Assembly: GCA_964035545.1 (NCBI GenBank) | Contig: CAXIUT010000086.1 | Coordinates: 1 to 31,526 of the forward strand | Length of the DNA stretch: 31,526 bases | DNA from: Bugula neritina | Lineage: Eukaryota; Bryozoa; Gymnolaemata; Cheilostomatida; Bugulidae | Direction of reading: 5' to 3' | Part shown: piece after piece, positions 1 to 10,792 of the stretch | Layout of the letters: each line of letters begins with the position of its first letter | Numbering within the stretch: the stretch's first letter is position 1 | Notes under the pieces: model-generated | Told to the model about the DNA's origin: nothing | Database searches by the model: none | What the model saw: only the letters and a program-made list of their open reading frames with translations | Program-made: the position numbers and the translations under genes

Positions 1-81
1 CCCAACCCCAACCCCAACCCCAACCCCAACCCCAACCCCAACCCCAACCCCAACCCCAACCCCAACCCCAACCCCAACCCC
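1..81. repeat. Left telomere, C4A2 repeats
   Basis: Uninterrupted CCCCAA repeats run from base 1 (entering in mid-repeat) to base 81 and then change abruptly to unique sequence. The C-rich strand is 5' at this end, as expected for a chromosome left end. Together with the GGGGTT array at the other end this shows that the window is a whole macronuclear chromosome. Bases 82-192 between the telomere and the first gene show no recognisable feature. Confidence 0.99.
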
Positions 82-192
82 GAGTAGTTATATTTATTAT
101 CATATCGATCATTTAAAAATATCATTAAGGAATATCATTGAAGATAAATAAAAGAATATGATAGAGATAAGTAGTGAATATAAAATGGAGTA

Positions 193-1490
193 TCATTTCT
201 TTTTGTTGACTCTTACATTTACAGGAACGCTTCTTTCGTTGTGAGTAGATGCTTTTTCAACAGTTTTTTGATAGCTTCCATCTTTATGGACATGAACTAC
301 TATTTATGGTTCAGAACTTCTAGATTCTACTTTTCTTTTTTATAAAAACGATTGGATCAGATCTAACTCTTTTTGTTGTTCTTCTATTGTTCTAACAAGA
401 GATTATCTTTCTTTTTGGTATTTGAATACATTTTCTTAATGTTGTTTTAGACATTATTCGTATTAGTTGATAGTTGATCTATGTTTATCTTAAAAGATTT
501 GTATTTATTGAACTAAATGAGCTATTTCTTCTTTAAGTTTAGCATTCTATAGCTCTAGCTACTAATCTCTAAAAGTAGTAGGTTCAATATATTTGGTAAC
601 TATTTTTTCTACTTAAACTATTTTTTATACTATTTTTTATACTTAAACTGGTCTTTAGATATAAACTGGTTCAACTTTAACTTATTTTTTAACTTTTTTG
701 CTATGATCTAACTCTTGGGTTAAACTTTATATCTTTTATGATAACTTATTGATATTACCTTTACATTTAGAGTGTACTTTTTATACTTATTACAATTCTA
801 ATTTGATTTGATTGTATTGATTTTAATGATCTTTTTTTATTTTTTATAATTTGTTTTATAGCAGTTCTATTTGCTAGTTTTTAGAAAGTAGATTATTTTT
901 TAATTTTTATACTTATGGAATTATAACTTGATATTTCTTTTAATATTATTTTACTTTATGTTTTAAATGTTAATTCTATGATTACAGTTGTTGGATTTGT
1001 TCTTGATATTGTTGGGTTATTCTTTTTCTCATTATTGTTACTTCTTATTATAATTTTACCTACCAATCTCTTTCACTTTTATTTCCTCGACTTCTGATCA
1101 TTTGCAGTTGGTTATCTTTATCATTTATTTCATTTTATAGCTATTTTTATTTGTATTTTAGTATTTAGTTTTACTTTTATAGAATCTTTACCTTTGCTTA
1201 GAGATTTATTATTCTTGAAGTCAAATTTCTTATTTAAACATTTTTGGTGTTAACTATTTGGTTTTGTTATGCTTCTTTTGAAGTAAATTATTGTTGCTGA
1301 ATGAATAGATAGTTACCATGAGAGTAGAACATTATGCATATATATTTTATTTGAGACGACCCATATCATTAGTCGCCTGTTTTTGTAGACATAAATATTT
1401 CTATTTCCACATTTATCTCTATTCCAGAAGTTGTTCATCCAGAGTTATCCGAGTTCCGCAGTGGCATCGGCATTTGCATAGATCATCCAT
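193..1490 (-). CDS. Coiled-coil protein with Cys-rich N-terminus (telomere-proximal)
   Basis: Not recognised as a named family. Read with TAA/TAG as Gln it is complement(join(193..1296,1317..1490)), 425 residues, ending at TGA. Exon 1 (58 residues) opens with a Cys/His cluster (MDDLCKCRCHCG). A 20-base GT..AG segment at 1297-1316 restores the frame to the long second exon. From about residue 60 to 340 the protein is Q/K/E/L-rich with heptad-like spacing, so a long coiled coil is likely. A short valine/lysine/glutamine repeat (VQKIVQKIVQVEKIV) lies in the middle, and the C-terminus is basic (VRVNKKK). It is the first gene from the left telomere, on the same strand as the RTEL1-like gene upstream of it (157-base gap). 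The long Q-rich reading frame makes a real gene very likely; the start depends on the intron. A cytoskeletal or basal-body role would be only a guess. Confidence 0.72.
1297..1316 (-). other. Candidate 20-nt intron
   Basis: On the minus strand this segment reads GTAACTATCTATTCATTCAG. Removing it joins an open frame that starts at the ATG at 1490 to the long coiled-coil frame that has no good start of its own. Size and GTA..AG ends match the other candidate introns of this chromosome. No transcript evidence is available. Confidence 0.65.
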
Positions 1491-1647
1491 AACGAAATAA
1501 TTATAGAATTTAAATTATCATTGTTCAATGTTTAATATTATTTTATTTAAAAGAAAATTCAGGTATTTTGATGATTTGATCTTTTGAAGTTATAGTTCTT
1601 TCTAATTAAGTTTTATTTATTTAATAACTAAAAATAAGAAAGATTGA

Positions 1648-4293
1648 TCATTATTTATTTTAGGATTATTTTATAGTTAAAAATTTAGGTCTAACTCTGC
1701 CTCTACAAATAGGACATCTTAGATCTTGAACTAGCCATTTATCCCAGCATTACTGGCACATGCAATGATTACAAGTATTACTTTTTACCATTCTGCACTA
1801 AAGTTGACAAACTGGACATTGTTAATTTAGCTGGTTATATTGCTTTTACTGTCTTACGCATAAACAATTTCCCTCTAGTAACTCATCTTGGCATCTTCTT
1901 GCTTACGTATTAATTCTTCAGCATCGATTTATTCTTTCTTCTTTATGTCTTAGACCTCTTTTTCTGTCTTCATTGTTGCTATTAATTCTTGGAGAGATAA
2001 GTTCTTTGATTATCTGACTTCTTTTGGTTTTGTCTATACTATTGGTCTACTGATGGATTGTCTTAATGATTTTTGTGGTTGGGAAAATGTTTGTGAATCT
2101 AAGGAAAATCCTTTGACTGATACAAGACCCATGTCTTCTTTTATAGCTGTTAATTCTGGAGAACTTTCATTGATGTGATTTATTGCTTTTATTTTGGAAA
2201 TAAACTAGTTGAATTTTTATGGTTTAGATATGTTCATTCGAGCCCAGGAAGCTAGCTGAGCCTAGATGTCAGGTTTTGCAAATCGCGAATCAACGAGATA
2301 TACTGAACCATAGTCATCTGGAGTTCTTATTAAACGGCCAATTCCTTGATTTATTGCTCTTACTGTTTAGGCTTGGTACCATTGATTTCCATTGATAGTT
2401 GTTTGACCCTTTTCAGAAAGAGAATTGAGATACTTCATTTTGGCTTTTACTTTTACATCTTGTGAATTAGGGTATGGCACTCCTACTATTACAACTGCTC
2501 TGCATTTTTTTTGTGAGAAATCAAGACCTTATGAGATTCTACCTCTTACTAGAGCACAAAGAAGAGCTCCTTTCTCAGATTGTGCTTATTTCATATATCT
2601 TTCGAGAATATTAGCGAAATCAGAGCTGTCTTTTTTTTCAAAATATATATTTTTGAGTTAATATAATTTGGTTAGTATTTTTTGAGTATTGAGGTAGTTT
2701 CTCATTTGTTATAAGAAGGCATATGAAGGAAAAAGAGCCACGACTCCGTTTGGTGTATGTTTAACTATTTCATATAGGGCTTGAGAAATATCTTAGAAAA
2801 GGGTTTAGTTTTTTCTATTTTAGAATTTTGTGTCTAGAGGTCTTCCTGTAGGTCCTACTCCTAAGATAACTGTATTAGTCTGTTAAGGACAAAGTACATG
2901 TGGACAGGAGACTGGTTGAGCAAAATCAACTTTTAATTATAATGGCCACATTTTGAGAGGACTAAGAGTTCCTGAAGTTAGAATAATTGATCTTGGTTTA
3001 TGTTCCTGTATGACTTCTTTGAATCCACTTGATGGGTCAAGGCAAAATATACTTATCTTCATATCTGCTCCTTCATAAGCTATTTGGATGTTATATTGAG
3101 AATGATATTATTATGGTCTAGAGTGATTTATGATTTCACTAACTGTTTCCATAAACTTCATCCAACTTTCTAAAGCCCAGTAAGGATAGAAGATAATATC
3201 ACTTCTAAAGAGTTAATATTTTTTAATCATTTCTTTTATATTTTGAGATAATTTGCCAAATTGACATTGGGAAGTAGCTTTATCCAGAGTAGATATAAAT
3301 GTTTTTGATTAGAGGACTGTCCCTGATGAATCAGACGAGATATCTAGCATTTGTATATGTTCATAGATAAGTTGAATATAGGCTGCATTGATTTATATAT
3401 CTTATAAAGATACTTTTAAGGTTCTATTATTGTCTCCTTCACCTGAATCTTTCTGGTTTTTGTTCTCATTCAACTTTTATAGTCTGAGATCTTAAATTTG
3501 TTTAATAGTTCGGGTTAAAGTGCTCAAATTTAAGTTGTATTCTCTGAACTGTTAGCAAACTGACTGAATATTATGAGCTTCATCTAGAATAAGGATAGAT
3601 CCTTCGAGTCTGAACCCTTAATCATTTGTCCAAACCTTTTTATCAAAGAGGTAGTTATATGGAATAAGGACTATGTTAGCTATTGGTCTGGAATATCTTT
3701 AATAGAAGAAAGGACAAAAGTTTTATAACTTTCCTTTGATAACTAATTCTTAGATATCAAACTTCTTTGCTAGTTAAACTTGTTTGTCATAGTAAATTTA
3801 ATTTTTGTAGAAATGGCAACTTCTTCCTTTCTTCTGGGCTATTCTCAACCGACATTAAAGTTATTTATCTTGTCCTTTCAGCAATTTAAGATCCTCATTG
3901 GCACAGGTTTGATCTCTACTGCTCAAAATGGCTATTTTAACTTGATAGCATAATTTATTGATCTATGCTACGACTTGTTTGAGTTGAGCATGAGTTCTTG
4001 ATGCATATACTATCTGTATGGGAGGTTGGTTGGTGCGTTCTTGTTCTTACATAACATACGAAAGAGTCGAGCAGAGAAGAGATATTGTTTTACCTGTTCC
4101 TGTTGGACTTTGAATAAGTGCATTTTGTTTATTTTTGAGACAGTTAATGATCTAGATGAGAGAGGTGTACATAGTTGATGTATGTGTTTTGGGACTAATA
4201 GATTTAGTATGGAGTGTAGACTGGAGTGGAATCGAATTGGTATTTATAGTGTTTTGAGGCGTCTTTGATGGATATTCTGTTGGTTTTTGACAT
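1648..4293 (-). CDS. RTEL1: RTEL1-like FeS DEAH helicase with C-terminal RING-like domain
   Basis: A superfamily 2 helicase of the XPD/FANCJ/RTEL1 family. Known relatives unwind D-loops, G-quadruplexes and telomeric structures. The best model is complement(join(1648..1886,1907..4151,4171..4293)), 868 residues. Visible motifs are Walker A SPTGTGKT (about residues 56-63); four cysteines near 124, 141, 153 and 187 with the spacing of the 4Fe-4S domain; DEAH near 231; SGTLSP; and motif VI RAINQGIGRLIR near 639. The tail from about residue 800 holds CPVC, a CNHCMCQQCW cluster and CPIC, like the C-terminal RING of animal RTEL1. This favours RTEL1 over FANCJ or XPD. Two short introns are needed: 4152-4170 (strongly supported, it restores the segment before Walker A) and one in about 1843-1906 (position less sure). 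Compared with about 1200-1300 residues in vertebrates, the region between helicase and RING is shortened. The gene lies only about 1.6 kb from the left telomere. Confidence 0.9.
1887..1906 (-). other. Candidate 20-nt intron before the RING domain of RTEL1-like gene
   Basis: The helicase frame and the Cys-rich RING frame differ by one frame. A 20-base segment (GTAAGCAAGAAGATGCCAAG on the minus strand) restores the frame and matches the other introns in size. Alternatives that also restore the frame are 1875-1906 (32 bases) and 1843-1865 (23 bases), so the exact boundary is unproven. Confidence 0.5.
4152..4170 (-). other. Candidate 19-nt intron in RTEL1-like gene
   Basis: The minus strand reads GTACACCTCTCTCATCTAG. 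Its removal links the ATG-containing exon (4171-4293, 41 codons) to the frame carrying Walker A and gives a continuous segment NYIINCLKNKQNALIQSPTG, which fits the helicase family. This is the best supported intron of the window, because the family alignment demands the join. Confidence 0.8.
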
Positions 4294-4428
4294 GGCGGTC
4301 AAATACTATTGTATTTATCAGAAGTAATTAAGTGATTAATAGATATAAAAGGTTATGATATAACGTTAATTAGTTGATATTGTGATTATTTTAGGTTAAT
4401 TAGTTGGTTTGAGATGATATAATGATAA

Positions 4429-5926
4429 TCATAGGAATTCGACCTAGTCATGTGGGTGTTTCAACTGAACAAAGGGATAGATTTTAGGTTCTACCATATT
4501 TTCAGGTAAGGTGATTTGGACAAAGGGTTCGCTTGCTCCTGTTCTTAAGAATTTGACTTTTCTTTGTTTGGATTAGACTTCGATAATGATGAGAGTATAT
4601 TTTTCGATTTAATCATATTTAATACTCTTATTTTTTCCATCAATGTACAACTCATAGTTATCACCACAGCCCATAAAGATAACTTTTTTTTGACATTTAT
4701 CAATTTTCTGTAGATTTTTATGTTATTCACACATAATGCCAAAACTGATGTCTTGATTTGTTACTTTATTTATCATCAATGTTATTTTTTGTCTCTTCTT
4801 TTTAGGAATTTCATTCTGGCTGTAAACATGATATTCTTATCTCTACTCTTAGCTCTCTTGTCCTTCATTTTCTTTTTTAGTTATCTTTAAATTATCTATT
4901 TGGAATTGATTTAGGTATTTATTTGACTCGTCCAGTTGAAATATAAACTATTGAGTACATGTGGTGATATATTTTTAGTTTTAGTTGGAAATTTTAGCGG
5001 ATCGTAAGGGTGAAATGTTTGGTTCTGATTAGTCTAGGTTTATATATGATATTGATGTTTGGTATCTTTGGGTTATCTTTTTGTTGCCTTATTAGTTAAA
5101 AATTTTCTTTTTTGTGTCAGCCAAAGATGTAAAGTTGACTTCTTTTTTTTCTTTTGGTTATCTTTGTTATTCTAACCATTAATTGGCTGATTTTTTATTA
5201 TCTTTTTTTGTCTATTTTGTTTATTTTCTCTATTTTTGTTCTATTCTTTATGAATATTGATTTTTTTTGTCATTTATATTGTAGAATTGTTAAAAGTATT
5301 TTTAGCATTATTTTCTCTCTTTATTTGAATTTTTGTGAGCCTAAAAGGAGTCTTTTTATCTTTTGTTATTTTTATTTTTTTATCTATCATTTTTTTCTTT
5401 ATTTTTAGCAAAAATGAATATTGTTTTTTACAATTTTTAAATTCTTTTTTAAAGTTGTGAACATTTTTAGTTATTGACTTTATTTTGCTACTCGATTGTA
5501 TTTTGCCACTATTATTGGAATTTCTTTTATAGTTTTTAATATTGTTTATTTTTCTTTTCCAGATTTTCATTTTCAAGTTCCAGACTGTCTACTTTTCTGA
5601 AAGGTCTTGAATTCATAGGTATTTTAACGAATTTAGTTATCTTTAATTCCACCAAATAGATTTTTAATGTAAGGATGTTATTTTCCAAAAAAAGAAGAGT
5701 ATAGCTATCTTTGAGATATTCATATAGTTCTAGGACAGTATAGATGAAGTTAGCACAAGATGAGGGAAGATTTGATTCTTTGACCACAGCAGTAACTAAC
5801 AGCTTTTATGAAAACATTCTTCCTGAGATAAACAGTTCACTTTCTTCTAGCGTACAAGTAAAATCAAACTTGATAAGGGTTCTTTTGAAGGACTTGGGAC
5901 CAGTCTAGACGATCATTGCTATTTAT
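4429..5926 (-). CDS. Coiled-coil protein with C-terminal SPRY-like domain
   Basis: About 492 residues. The N-terminal 110 residues form a beta-rich looking segment (start MIVQTGPKSFKRTLIKFDF), followed by a Lys/Gln/Asn-rich coiled coil. The C-terminal 130 residues look like the SPRY-type domain common in ciliate proteins: ISFGIMC, then GCGDNYELYIDGK, and a closing segment YPFVQLKHPHDQVEFL before TGA. The N-terminal and C-terminal frames differ, so at least one intron is needed in the low-complexity middle. Two 19-base GT..AG segments fit, 5444-5462 and 5491-5509, and I cannot choose between them. The start ATG at 5926 lies 56 bases downstream of the stop of the neighbouring SAPS-like gene. 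The SPRY call rests on pattern and alternation of hydrophobics, not on an alignment. The head-plus-coiled-coil layout resembles XRCC4/SAS-6 type proteins only superficially. Confidence 0.7.
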
Positions 5927-5982
5927 TTATAAATTACTAATTAATTAAAATTGCCTCTTAAAACTATATATAATCATCTGAA

Positions 5983-8166
5983 TCATCTTAGTTATTTTAG
6001 TTGTTTAAGCCATTGACATAGCCTTGAATCTCTTTGTTGATTGATAGTCCTTATTCTTTACTTTTTAGGTAGTTTATTATTGGTTATTTGTAGTAGTATA
6101 ATTTTGGGAGGTGTTTTTTATATATCTTTTAAATATGATTTTGTTTTTTATTCGAGACTGATTGTTTTATTTTGTTCTATTTTTTGAGATTTTGGTGATT
6201 ATACTGAGCTGGACCATTTGTTTTTACTTTTTTTGGTGAGTTAGTTTTTAATTTTGGTTGGTGTTCTTGATTTTGATCTTTTTTATGTTCTTACCTTTTA
6301 TGCTTATATCAATTGTTTCTTTAAAAATAATTCATATGATTCATCTAGTTATTCCATATTGTTGTTCTAGTTATTGAGTTTTATCTAAGATAAAGGTTAT
6401 ATTGTTATTTATTATGACTGTTTTATTGATATTTAAGGATCTTATTTGATATACTTTGGAACTTTTATGATAGATTCTTAGTTATTTTATAACTATAATG
6501 AATTTTTAAATGTAATTTATACTATTTAATTATTTTATATACTCTTTGTTATTTCCTTATTATTATTTTATTATTTATTACTATTTTTATTAAAAAGAAG
6601 AGGCACTTTAATGGTATTAACTACTCGATATTAATTAACTCTAATATTTTAAAACAACTCGTCAGTAAAGAAACATCCCAAATCTTTAGTAATTTGATTT
6701 TAGTAAAAATTGAAACAACTATTATTTTGATAAAAATTGATAACATTATCAATTAGTTTTAAACTTTACTGACAGATAGTAATTTAGTGGTAGTGATTGA
6801 AGGTGTTTTTGATGGTGATTGAATATTGATAATAGAATTTGAATAATTTGATGGTATGCATGAACAATCTTTAATTTTTATCTTTTAAATTTTATACTAT
6901 GAGTTGTATTTGATTGTAAAATGTAAAGAAATAGGTGAAAAGAGGGAAAGTTATATTATTTTTATTATCTACTTTATTTTATTATATTTTAAGAATAGTT
7001 TATTTCTACATATTGATAAATACCAATTTAAGTAGCTATATTATTCTTACAACTATGATATCATTATATTTATATTCTATTAGGATTTTTAAACTATGTT
7101 AGATTACTTTATTTCTTATGAATAGTTGTATTTTATATTGATTTTCACCCATATCTGAGCAAAATATTATCAGCCAGTCCAAAAATACAGGATAGACTAT
7201 GCTGACAGGTTGGTTGAATATTGAAGTAATGATGGGTTATCTGAAGGAGTCGAGCCACTAGTAGTTAATTGGTAGGCTTTTTATTCTTAATAGTAATATT
7301 TCATTTAGTTGGATTATTTATAAAACTGAGGATTGGAGAGATTTGTCTGGATGGTTGAGGATGTGAGTAATTAATATGAATTTTTGTTGGATTGTTATGT
7401 ATAAATTAGAAAATATTAATATCTTTTTATTCTTTTGCTAGTTGAATGTAGAAGTATTCATGATGTACTTGATTGATTCCTAGAAATACATTTTTATGAA
7501 TAGTAATGAATTTTAAAGAGTATCTTAGTCAATATTGACTCCTTGGAAGTAAAGTTCAAGATATCTAAAGCAACATCCAATAATATTTCTTTTAAATTCC
7601 TATTTAACGACATATTAATCATCGTTATAGTCGATAGTAATAAACAGACAAAAGCATGATACTATCGAATACTTATGCATATGTTTCCCAAACACGTTAA
7701 TAATCTTATTAATTTCCTGTTCCAAAATAGGTACTAATATATTCCGATTGATTCTTATTTTGATAACTACTTTCACCAATTCCTATAGATACCCATGATA
7801 GATATTGATATTCTATCTATGCGGGTCAACCGTACCAAAATACTAAACCAAATATCTGATATACAATTCTAGCATTTATTTGGTCCACTGAAGATGGATC
7901 CATAGGTGTTAGTTAGTCATCATTTAGATGGCTTTTGTGGGGTACATATATTTTTTATTGAAGTTGTCGTCTGGTTTGGCGTATTAAAGACAATAGCATA
8001 GAGATTGCTTGATTATTTATTAGATGTTATTTAAGAAATAGTTTTGGACTTCTTTTATTAGGGGAAGTTCTTTTATGAGGATGTCTTTTTTGTTGAGGAG
8101 GGTTTCGAGGGTGAAGGGTTGGGTGATTATTTGTTGCCATTCTGGGGTGTTGGGATTGGCCCACAT
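5983..8166 (-). CDS. SAPS-like / helical-repeat protein, possible PP6 regulatory subunit
   Basis: A single uninterrupted frame of 727 residues from ATG 8166 to TGA 5983. The first 70 residues (FTLETLLNKKDILIKELP, then a hydrophobic NYFLNNIQQIIKQSLCYCL) resemble the opening of the SAPS domain, where a leucine-rich TLLDKED-type motif is followed by helices; SAPS proteins are regulatory subunits of PP6/Sit4 phosphatases. The middle 350 residues are hydrophobic helices consistent with an ARM/HEAT-like solenoid. The last 200 residues are basic and Q/S/N-rich, probably disordered. The first 40 codons are unusually rich in C-ending codons (AAC, ACC, CTC, CCC), unlike the AT-rich tail. It sits 39 bases downstream of the METTL21-like gene in the same reading frame, separated by a single TGA. 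The gene is secure; the family assignment is moderate, and a generic helical-repeat protein is the alternative. Confidence 0.68.
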
Positions 8167-8205
8167 TTGAATTTAAATAACTGTTGGTATAATTATGATA
8201 TAATA

Positions 8206-8898
8206 TCATTTTTTAGTTAGTTTGTAGACCTAAAAATCTATTTATTTCAAAAGTGGGTATCTTTTAACACCATCTGCTGAATTCTACAATGGACTTTAAA
8301 AATATTGTTCTTTCTATAATTTCTATTTCTATACCATAAATATTTCATCTTCCACTTTATCTAAAAATAACTAAGCATAGTTCTTTCTTACTGGAATAAC
8401 TATGATACCCAAACCTCCCTTAGCAAGCTTCTATTTGAATATTTGGTAGAGATCTGCTACTGGGCATCCGAAATAGACTATATCGCTGCCCATGATGATA
8501 TCGTATGTTTTTGGTTATGGTTGGTGTTTGGTCCAATCTAGTTCGTAGACTGGACATTTAATATCATTTTTATTCATGTTTCTTTTGATGTTGTCAATGA
8601 CAGCTATGTGGTAATCAGTGATATCGACTTCTTTTGCCTATGTCCATTTCTTTGCGGCTAGACCGGCGATACCAACTCCTGCGCCTAGTTCTAGAATGGT
8701 TTTGTTTTTGAAGATGGAGTTGTTAGCGATGACGTATCTGGATAGGAGGATTCCTGCTTACCAGAGTCGTAGTCCATCGAGTTGATGTGGAAATTTATCT
8801 ATGTTGTTGATGAGGAGGGTCATTTTGAAGTTGTGGTGGATGATGATTTTTTATAGTTTTGAATCGAGAGTCATAGTTTTAGGATTGTTATTTCCCAT
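8206..8898 (-). CDS. METTL21-like SAM-dependent methyltransferase
   Basis: 230 residues, no intron. Members of this family (Methyltransf_16; METTL21, METTL22, METTL23, yeast Efm-type enzymes) methylate lysines, often on chaperones or elongation factors, in cytoplasm or nucleus. Motif I of the Rossmann fold is clear at about residues 69-80 (LELGAGVGIAGL), preceded by a typical LRLWQAGILLS segment. The acidic strand-2 region is VDITDY, and an ELDW motif is followed by YDIIMGSDIVY, which matches the post-I and motif II strand of the family. The C-terminal 60 residues are lysine- and glutamine-rich. The start is the ATG at 8898, 98 bases from the divergent SNF5 start at 8997, so the two genes probably share a promoter region. 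The substrate cannot be told from sequence. Confidence 0.85.
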
Positions 8899-8996
8899 TG
8901 TATAAAATTAAATAGTAAGATATTATTGGGATAGTTATTAATATGTTAAATGATATATGTTTAGCCCTCCAAATGATATTAATATGAATAATAATT

Positions 8997-10134
8997 ATGT
9001 AATAGTAGGAGGATAATCATACGCCTTTGGAAGTGATTTAAAATCATAGCAACCTGCCCTTTATTATTTAGAATTATACCAAAGAAGATAGGTTGAAGGA
9101 AAGGTAGAATCGACCTAAGTTGGGCTTGAGGAGGTTGACTTAAGATAAAAAATTAGTATCAATAGACCTGGATATTCCTGTTGATTAAAACACAATTATT
9201 AAAGATAAGTTTGATTGGGATCTAACTAAAGATAAAATATCTCCCACTTAGTTTTCAAAGGAGTTGGTGGCAGCTTTGAATTTGCCTGAAGATTATGTTG
9301 AAAAGATGAAGGAGCAGATATTATCTCAAATAATGCAGCATATTAAAACTCATACCAGGCAGAAACCACCAGAGTAACGATAGACTTTTGATGACCAGCT
9401 GTACAATCGAGGATATCAGCCTATTCGTTTCAACAACGAGTACGCTGAGTAGGATATTGAGAAGGAGTAGAACTAGAAGAAGAAGATGTCTCGGTTGAGA
9501 AGAAATGATATGAAAAGGGCGACTGTTGCTAACACTATGCCTCCTAATAGATATTTTAAGGAAAAGAAGGTCTGTCGGAACTGTCGGAATGAAAATGTGA
9601 CTCCTGGTTTTGAATGTAAGAATTGTAAGATGCCATTTGAGTTGTTGTAGTTGTTGAATTTGGATGATAGACGGGTGAAAATATCAGTGAAGTATTATTA
9701 GAAGATAGCTAATAAGATACCTTTGCTAACTTATTAAGCTAAGAAAAGACATTTTTAGAAGGAAGATTTCGATTCTTTCTATGCTACTTACAATAAAATA
9801 AAAAACATTTTTTAAAATAGTGATTAGTTGTCAAAGGAGAATCTGCATCAGGTTAAGTATATTATGGAAAAATATCATTAGTATTTTTTGAATGGACAAA
9901 TCGATTTCAACGACTAAGAAATCATTTAGTATTTTATTATTAATATTTAGTTAAAAGGATCTGAGAAAGGATTCTAAGGAGTAAGATTTGGCTCGATCTA
10001 AAAGACCTAGAGGTCGTCCAAGAAAAATAAAAATAATTAATGACGATTTAATACCCAATTCTGATAACAATTAAGAAGAGTCTTCTTCTTAAAGTGAAGA
10101 GGAAGAATCGTAGTCTTCAGGGGAAACATCTTGA
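8997..10134 (+). CDS. SNF5: SNF5/SMARCB1-family chromatin remodelling subunit with Cys4 motif and AT-hook
   Basis: SNF5 (SMARCB1, Sfh1) is a core subunit of SWI/SNF-type nucleosome remodellers in the nucleus. The model is join(8997..9928,9951..10134), 371 residues. The SNF5 domain starts near residue 55 (SIDLDIPVD, then DKFDWDLTKDKISPTQFSKE and an LNLPEDYVEKM segment). Downstream are CRNCRN...CKNCK (Cys near 193, 196, 207, 210), a Cys4 zinc-finger-like unit. The second exon encodes an AT-hook, KRPRGRPRK, near 328-336, and an acidic Ser/Glu tail. The 22-base segment 9929-9950 (GTA..TAG) must be removed to connect the AT-hook frame; without it the protein would end in a short unrelated tail. 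The ATG at 8997 is the first in frame after a TGA. The gene is divergent from the METTL21-like gene. The AT-hook and Cys4 are additions relative to the minimal family domain. Confidence 0.85.
9929..9950 (+). other. Candidate 22-nt intron in SNF5 gene
   Basis: A GTA..TAG segment of 22 bases made only of A and T apart from its end Gs. Removing it shifts the frame into one that encodes the AT-hook KRPRGRPRK and an acidic tail ending at TGA 10132-10134. Confidence 0.7.
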
Positions 10135-10260
10135 TACGCAGTTATTGATTCAATCGTTAAATATATCAGATAATTGACTTTATTGTTGTTTTTGGGTTAA
10201 TATAATAAGGATACCAGATGATATAAGATAGAAGAGTATTAGCTATTATTAATGTTTTAT

Positions 10261-10659
10261 TCAATCATCTTTCTTTTTGATTCTACTGAGAAGATCCATT
10301 TTAGCGTTTTTTCCGACTTAAAGTAAATTTTATTTTATTGTACCTTTCTTCATTTCATACTAATCCTTTGCTATTTCGATCTTATCCTTGGCAAATTCAA
10401 CTACTTTACCTCTTGCTTCAGATATCTTCTGAGATTTGATAGAATAGTGCATGTAAAGAGAAGGACCTGCCAGAAGAGCCAAATTTAAAGCTACTTTTCC
10501 CGTAAAAGGAACATTTGGTATAAATTTGAGTAAATAATTAAAAGGAACTAAGGAGACAGCTGAAAGTCCAGCAGTTATTTGCATTTTTTGTTTGTATTCT
10601 TCTGAAGCCTACCGTATAAAGGTTTGACTTTACTTCTTAAACTCTTTAAGATGCTACAT
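10261..10659 (-). CDS. Small two-helix membrane protein, paralogue A
   Basis: 132 residues. Family not recognised. A basic N-terminal segment is followed by two hydrophobic stretches (about residues 27-45, and 52-70 with the sequence KVALNLALLAGPSLYMH) separated by a Phe/Pro/Gly turn (PFNYLLKFIPNVPFTGK). A lysine-rich tail follows, ending KKKDD. This could be a membrane hairpin. The region from the turn through the second hydrophobic stretch clearly resembles the product of 16317-16718: both have a PFN..(L/I)KF turn, PF(T/I)GK, GPSLYMH versus APTLYIH, and SIK. The start ATG at 10659 is the first in-frame ATG of the open frame. The gene lies between the convergent SNF5 gene (126-base gap) and the end of the large helical gene. 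Function unknown. Confidence 0.75.
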
Positions 10660-10792
10660 ATTATTCTATCCAAAATATAAAGTTATATCACAATTAACCA
10701 TAATTATGGCTTTATAATAGTTGATAAGAGATAGTTATTTAAATTTATTGATTATAACTTTTTTGATTATAAAACAGATATTTGAGTAGATA

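Noticed and set aside
1-81. CRISPR-like or satellite array
   Set aside because: The unit is the 6-base ciliate telomere repeat at a chromosome end, without spacers.
5154-5408. Plus-strand hydrophobic ORF suggesting a membrane protein
   Set aside because: It is the antisense shadow of the Lys/Asn-rich coiled coil of the minus-strand SPRY-like gene.
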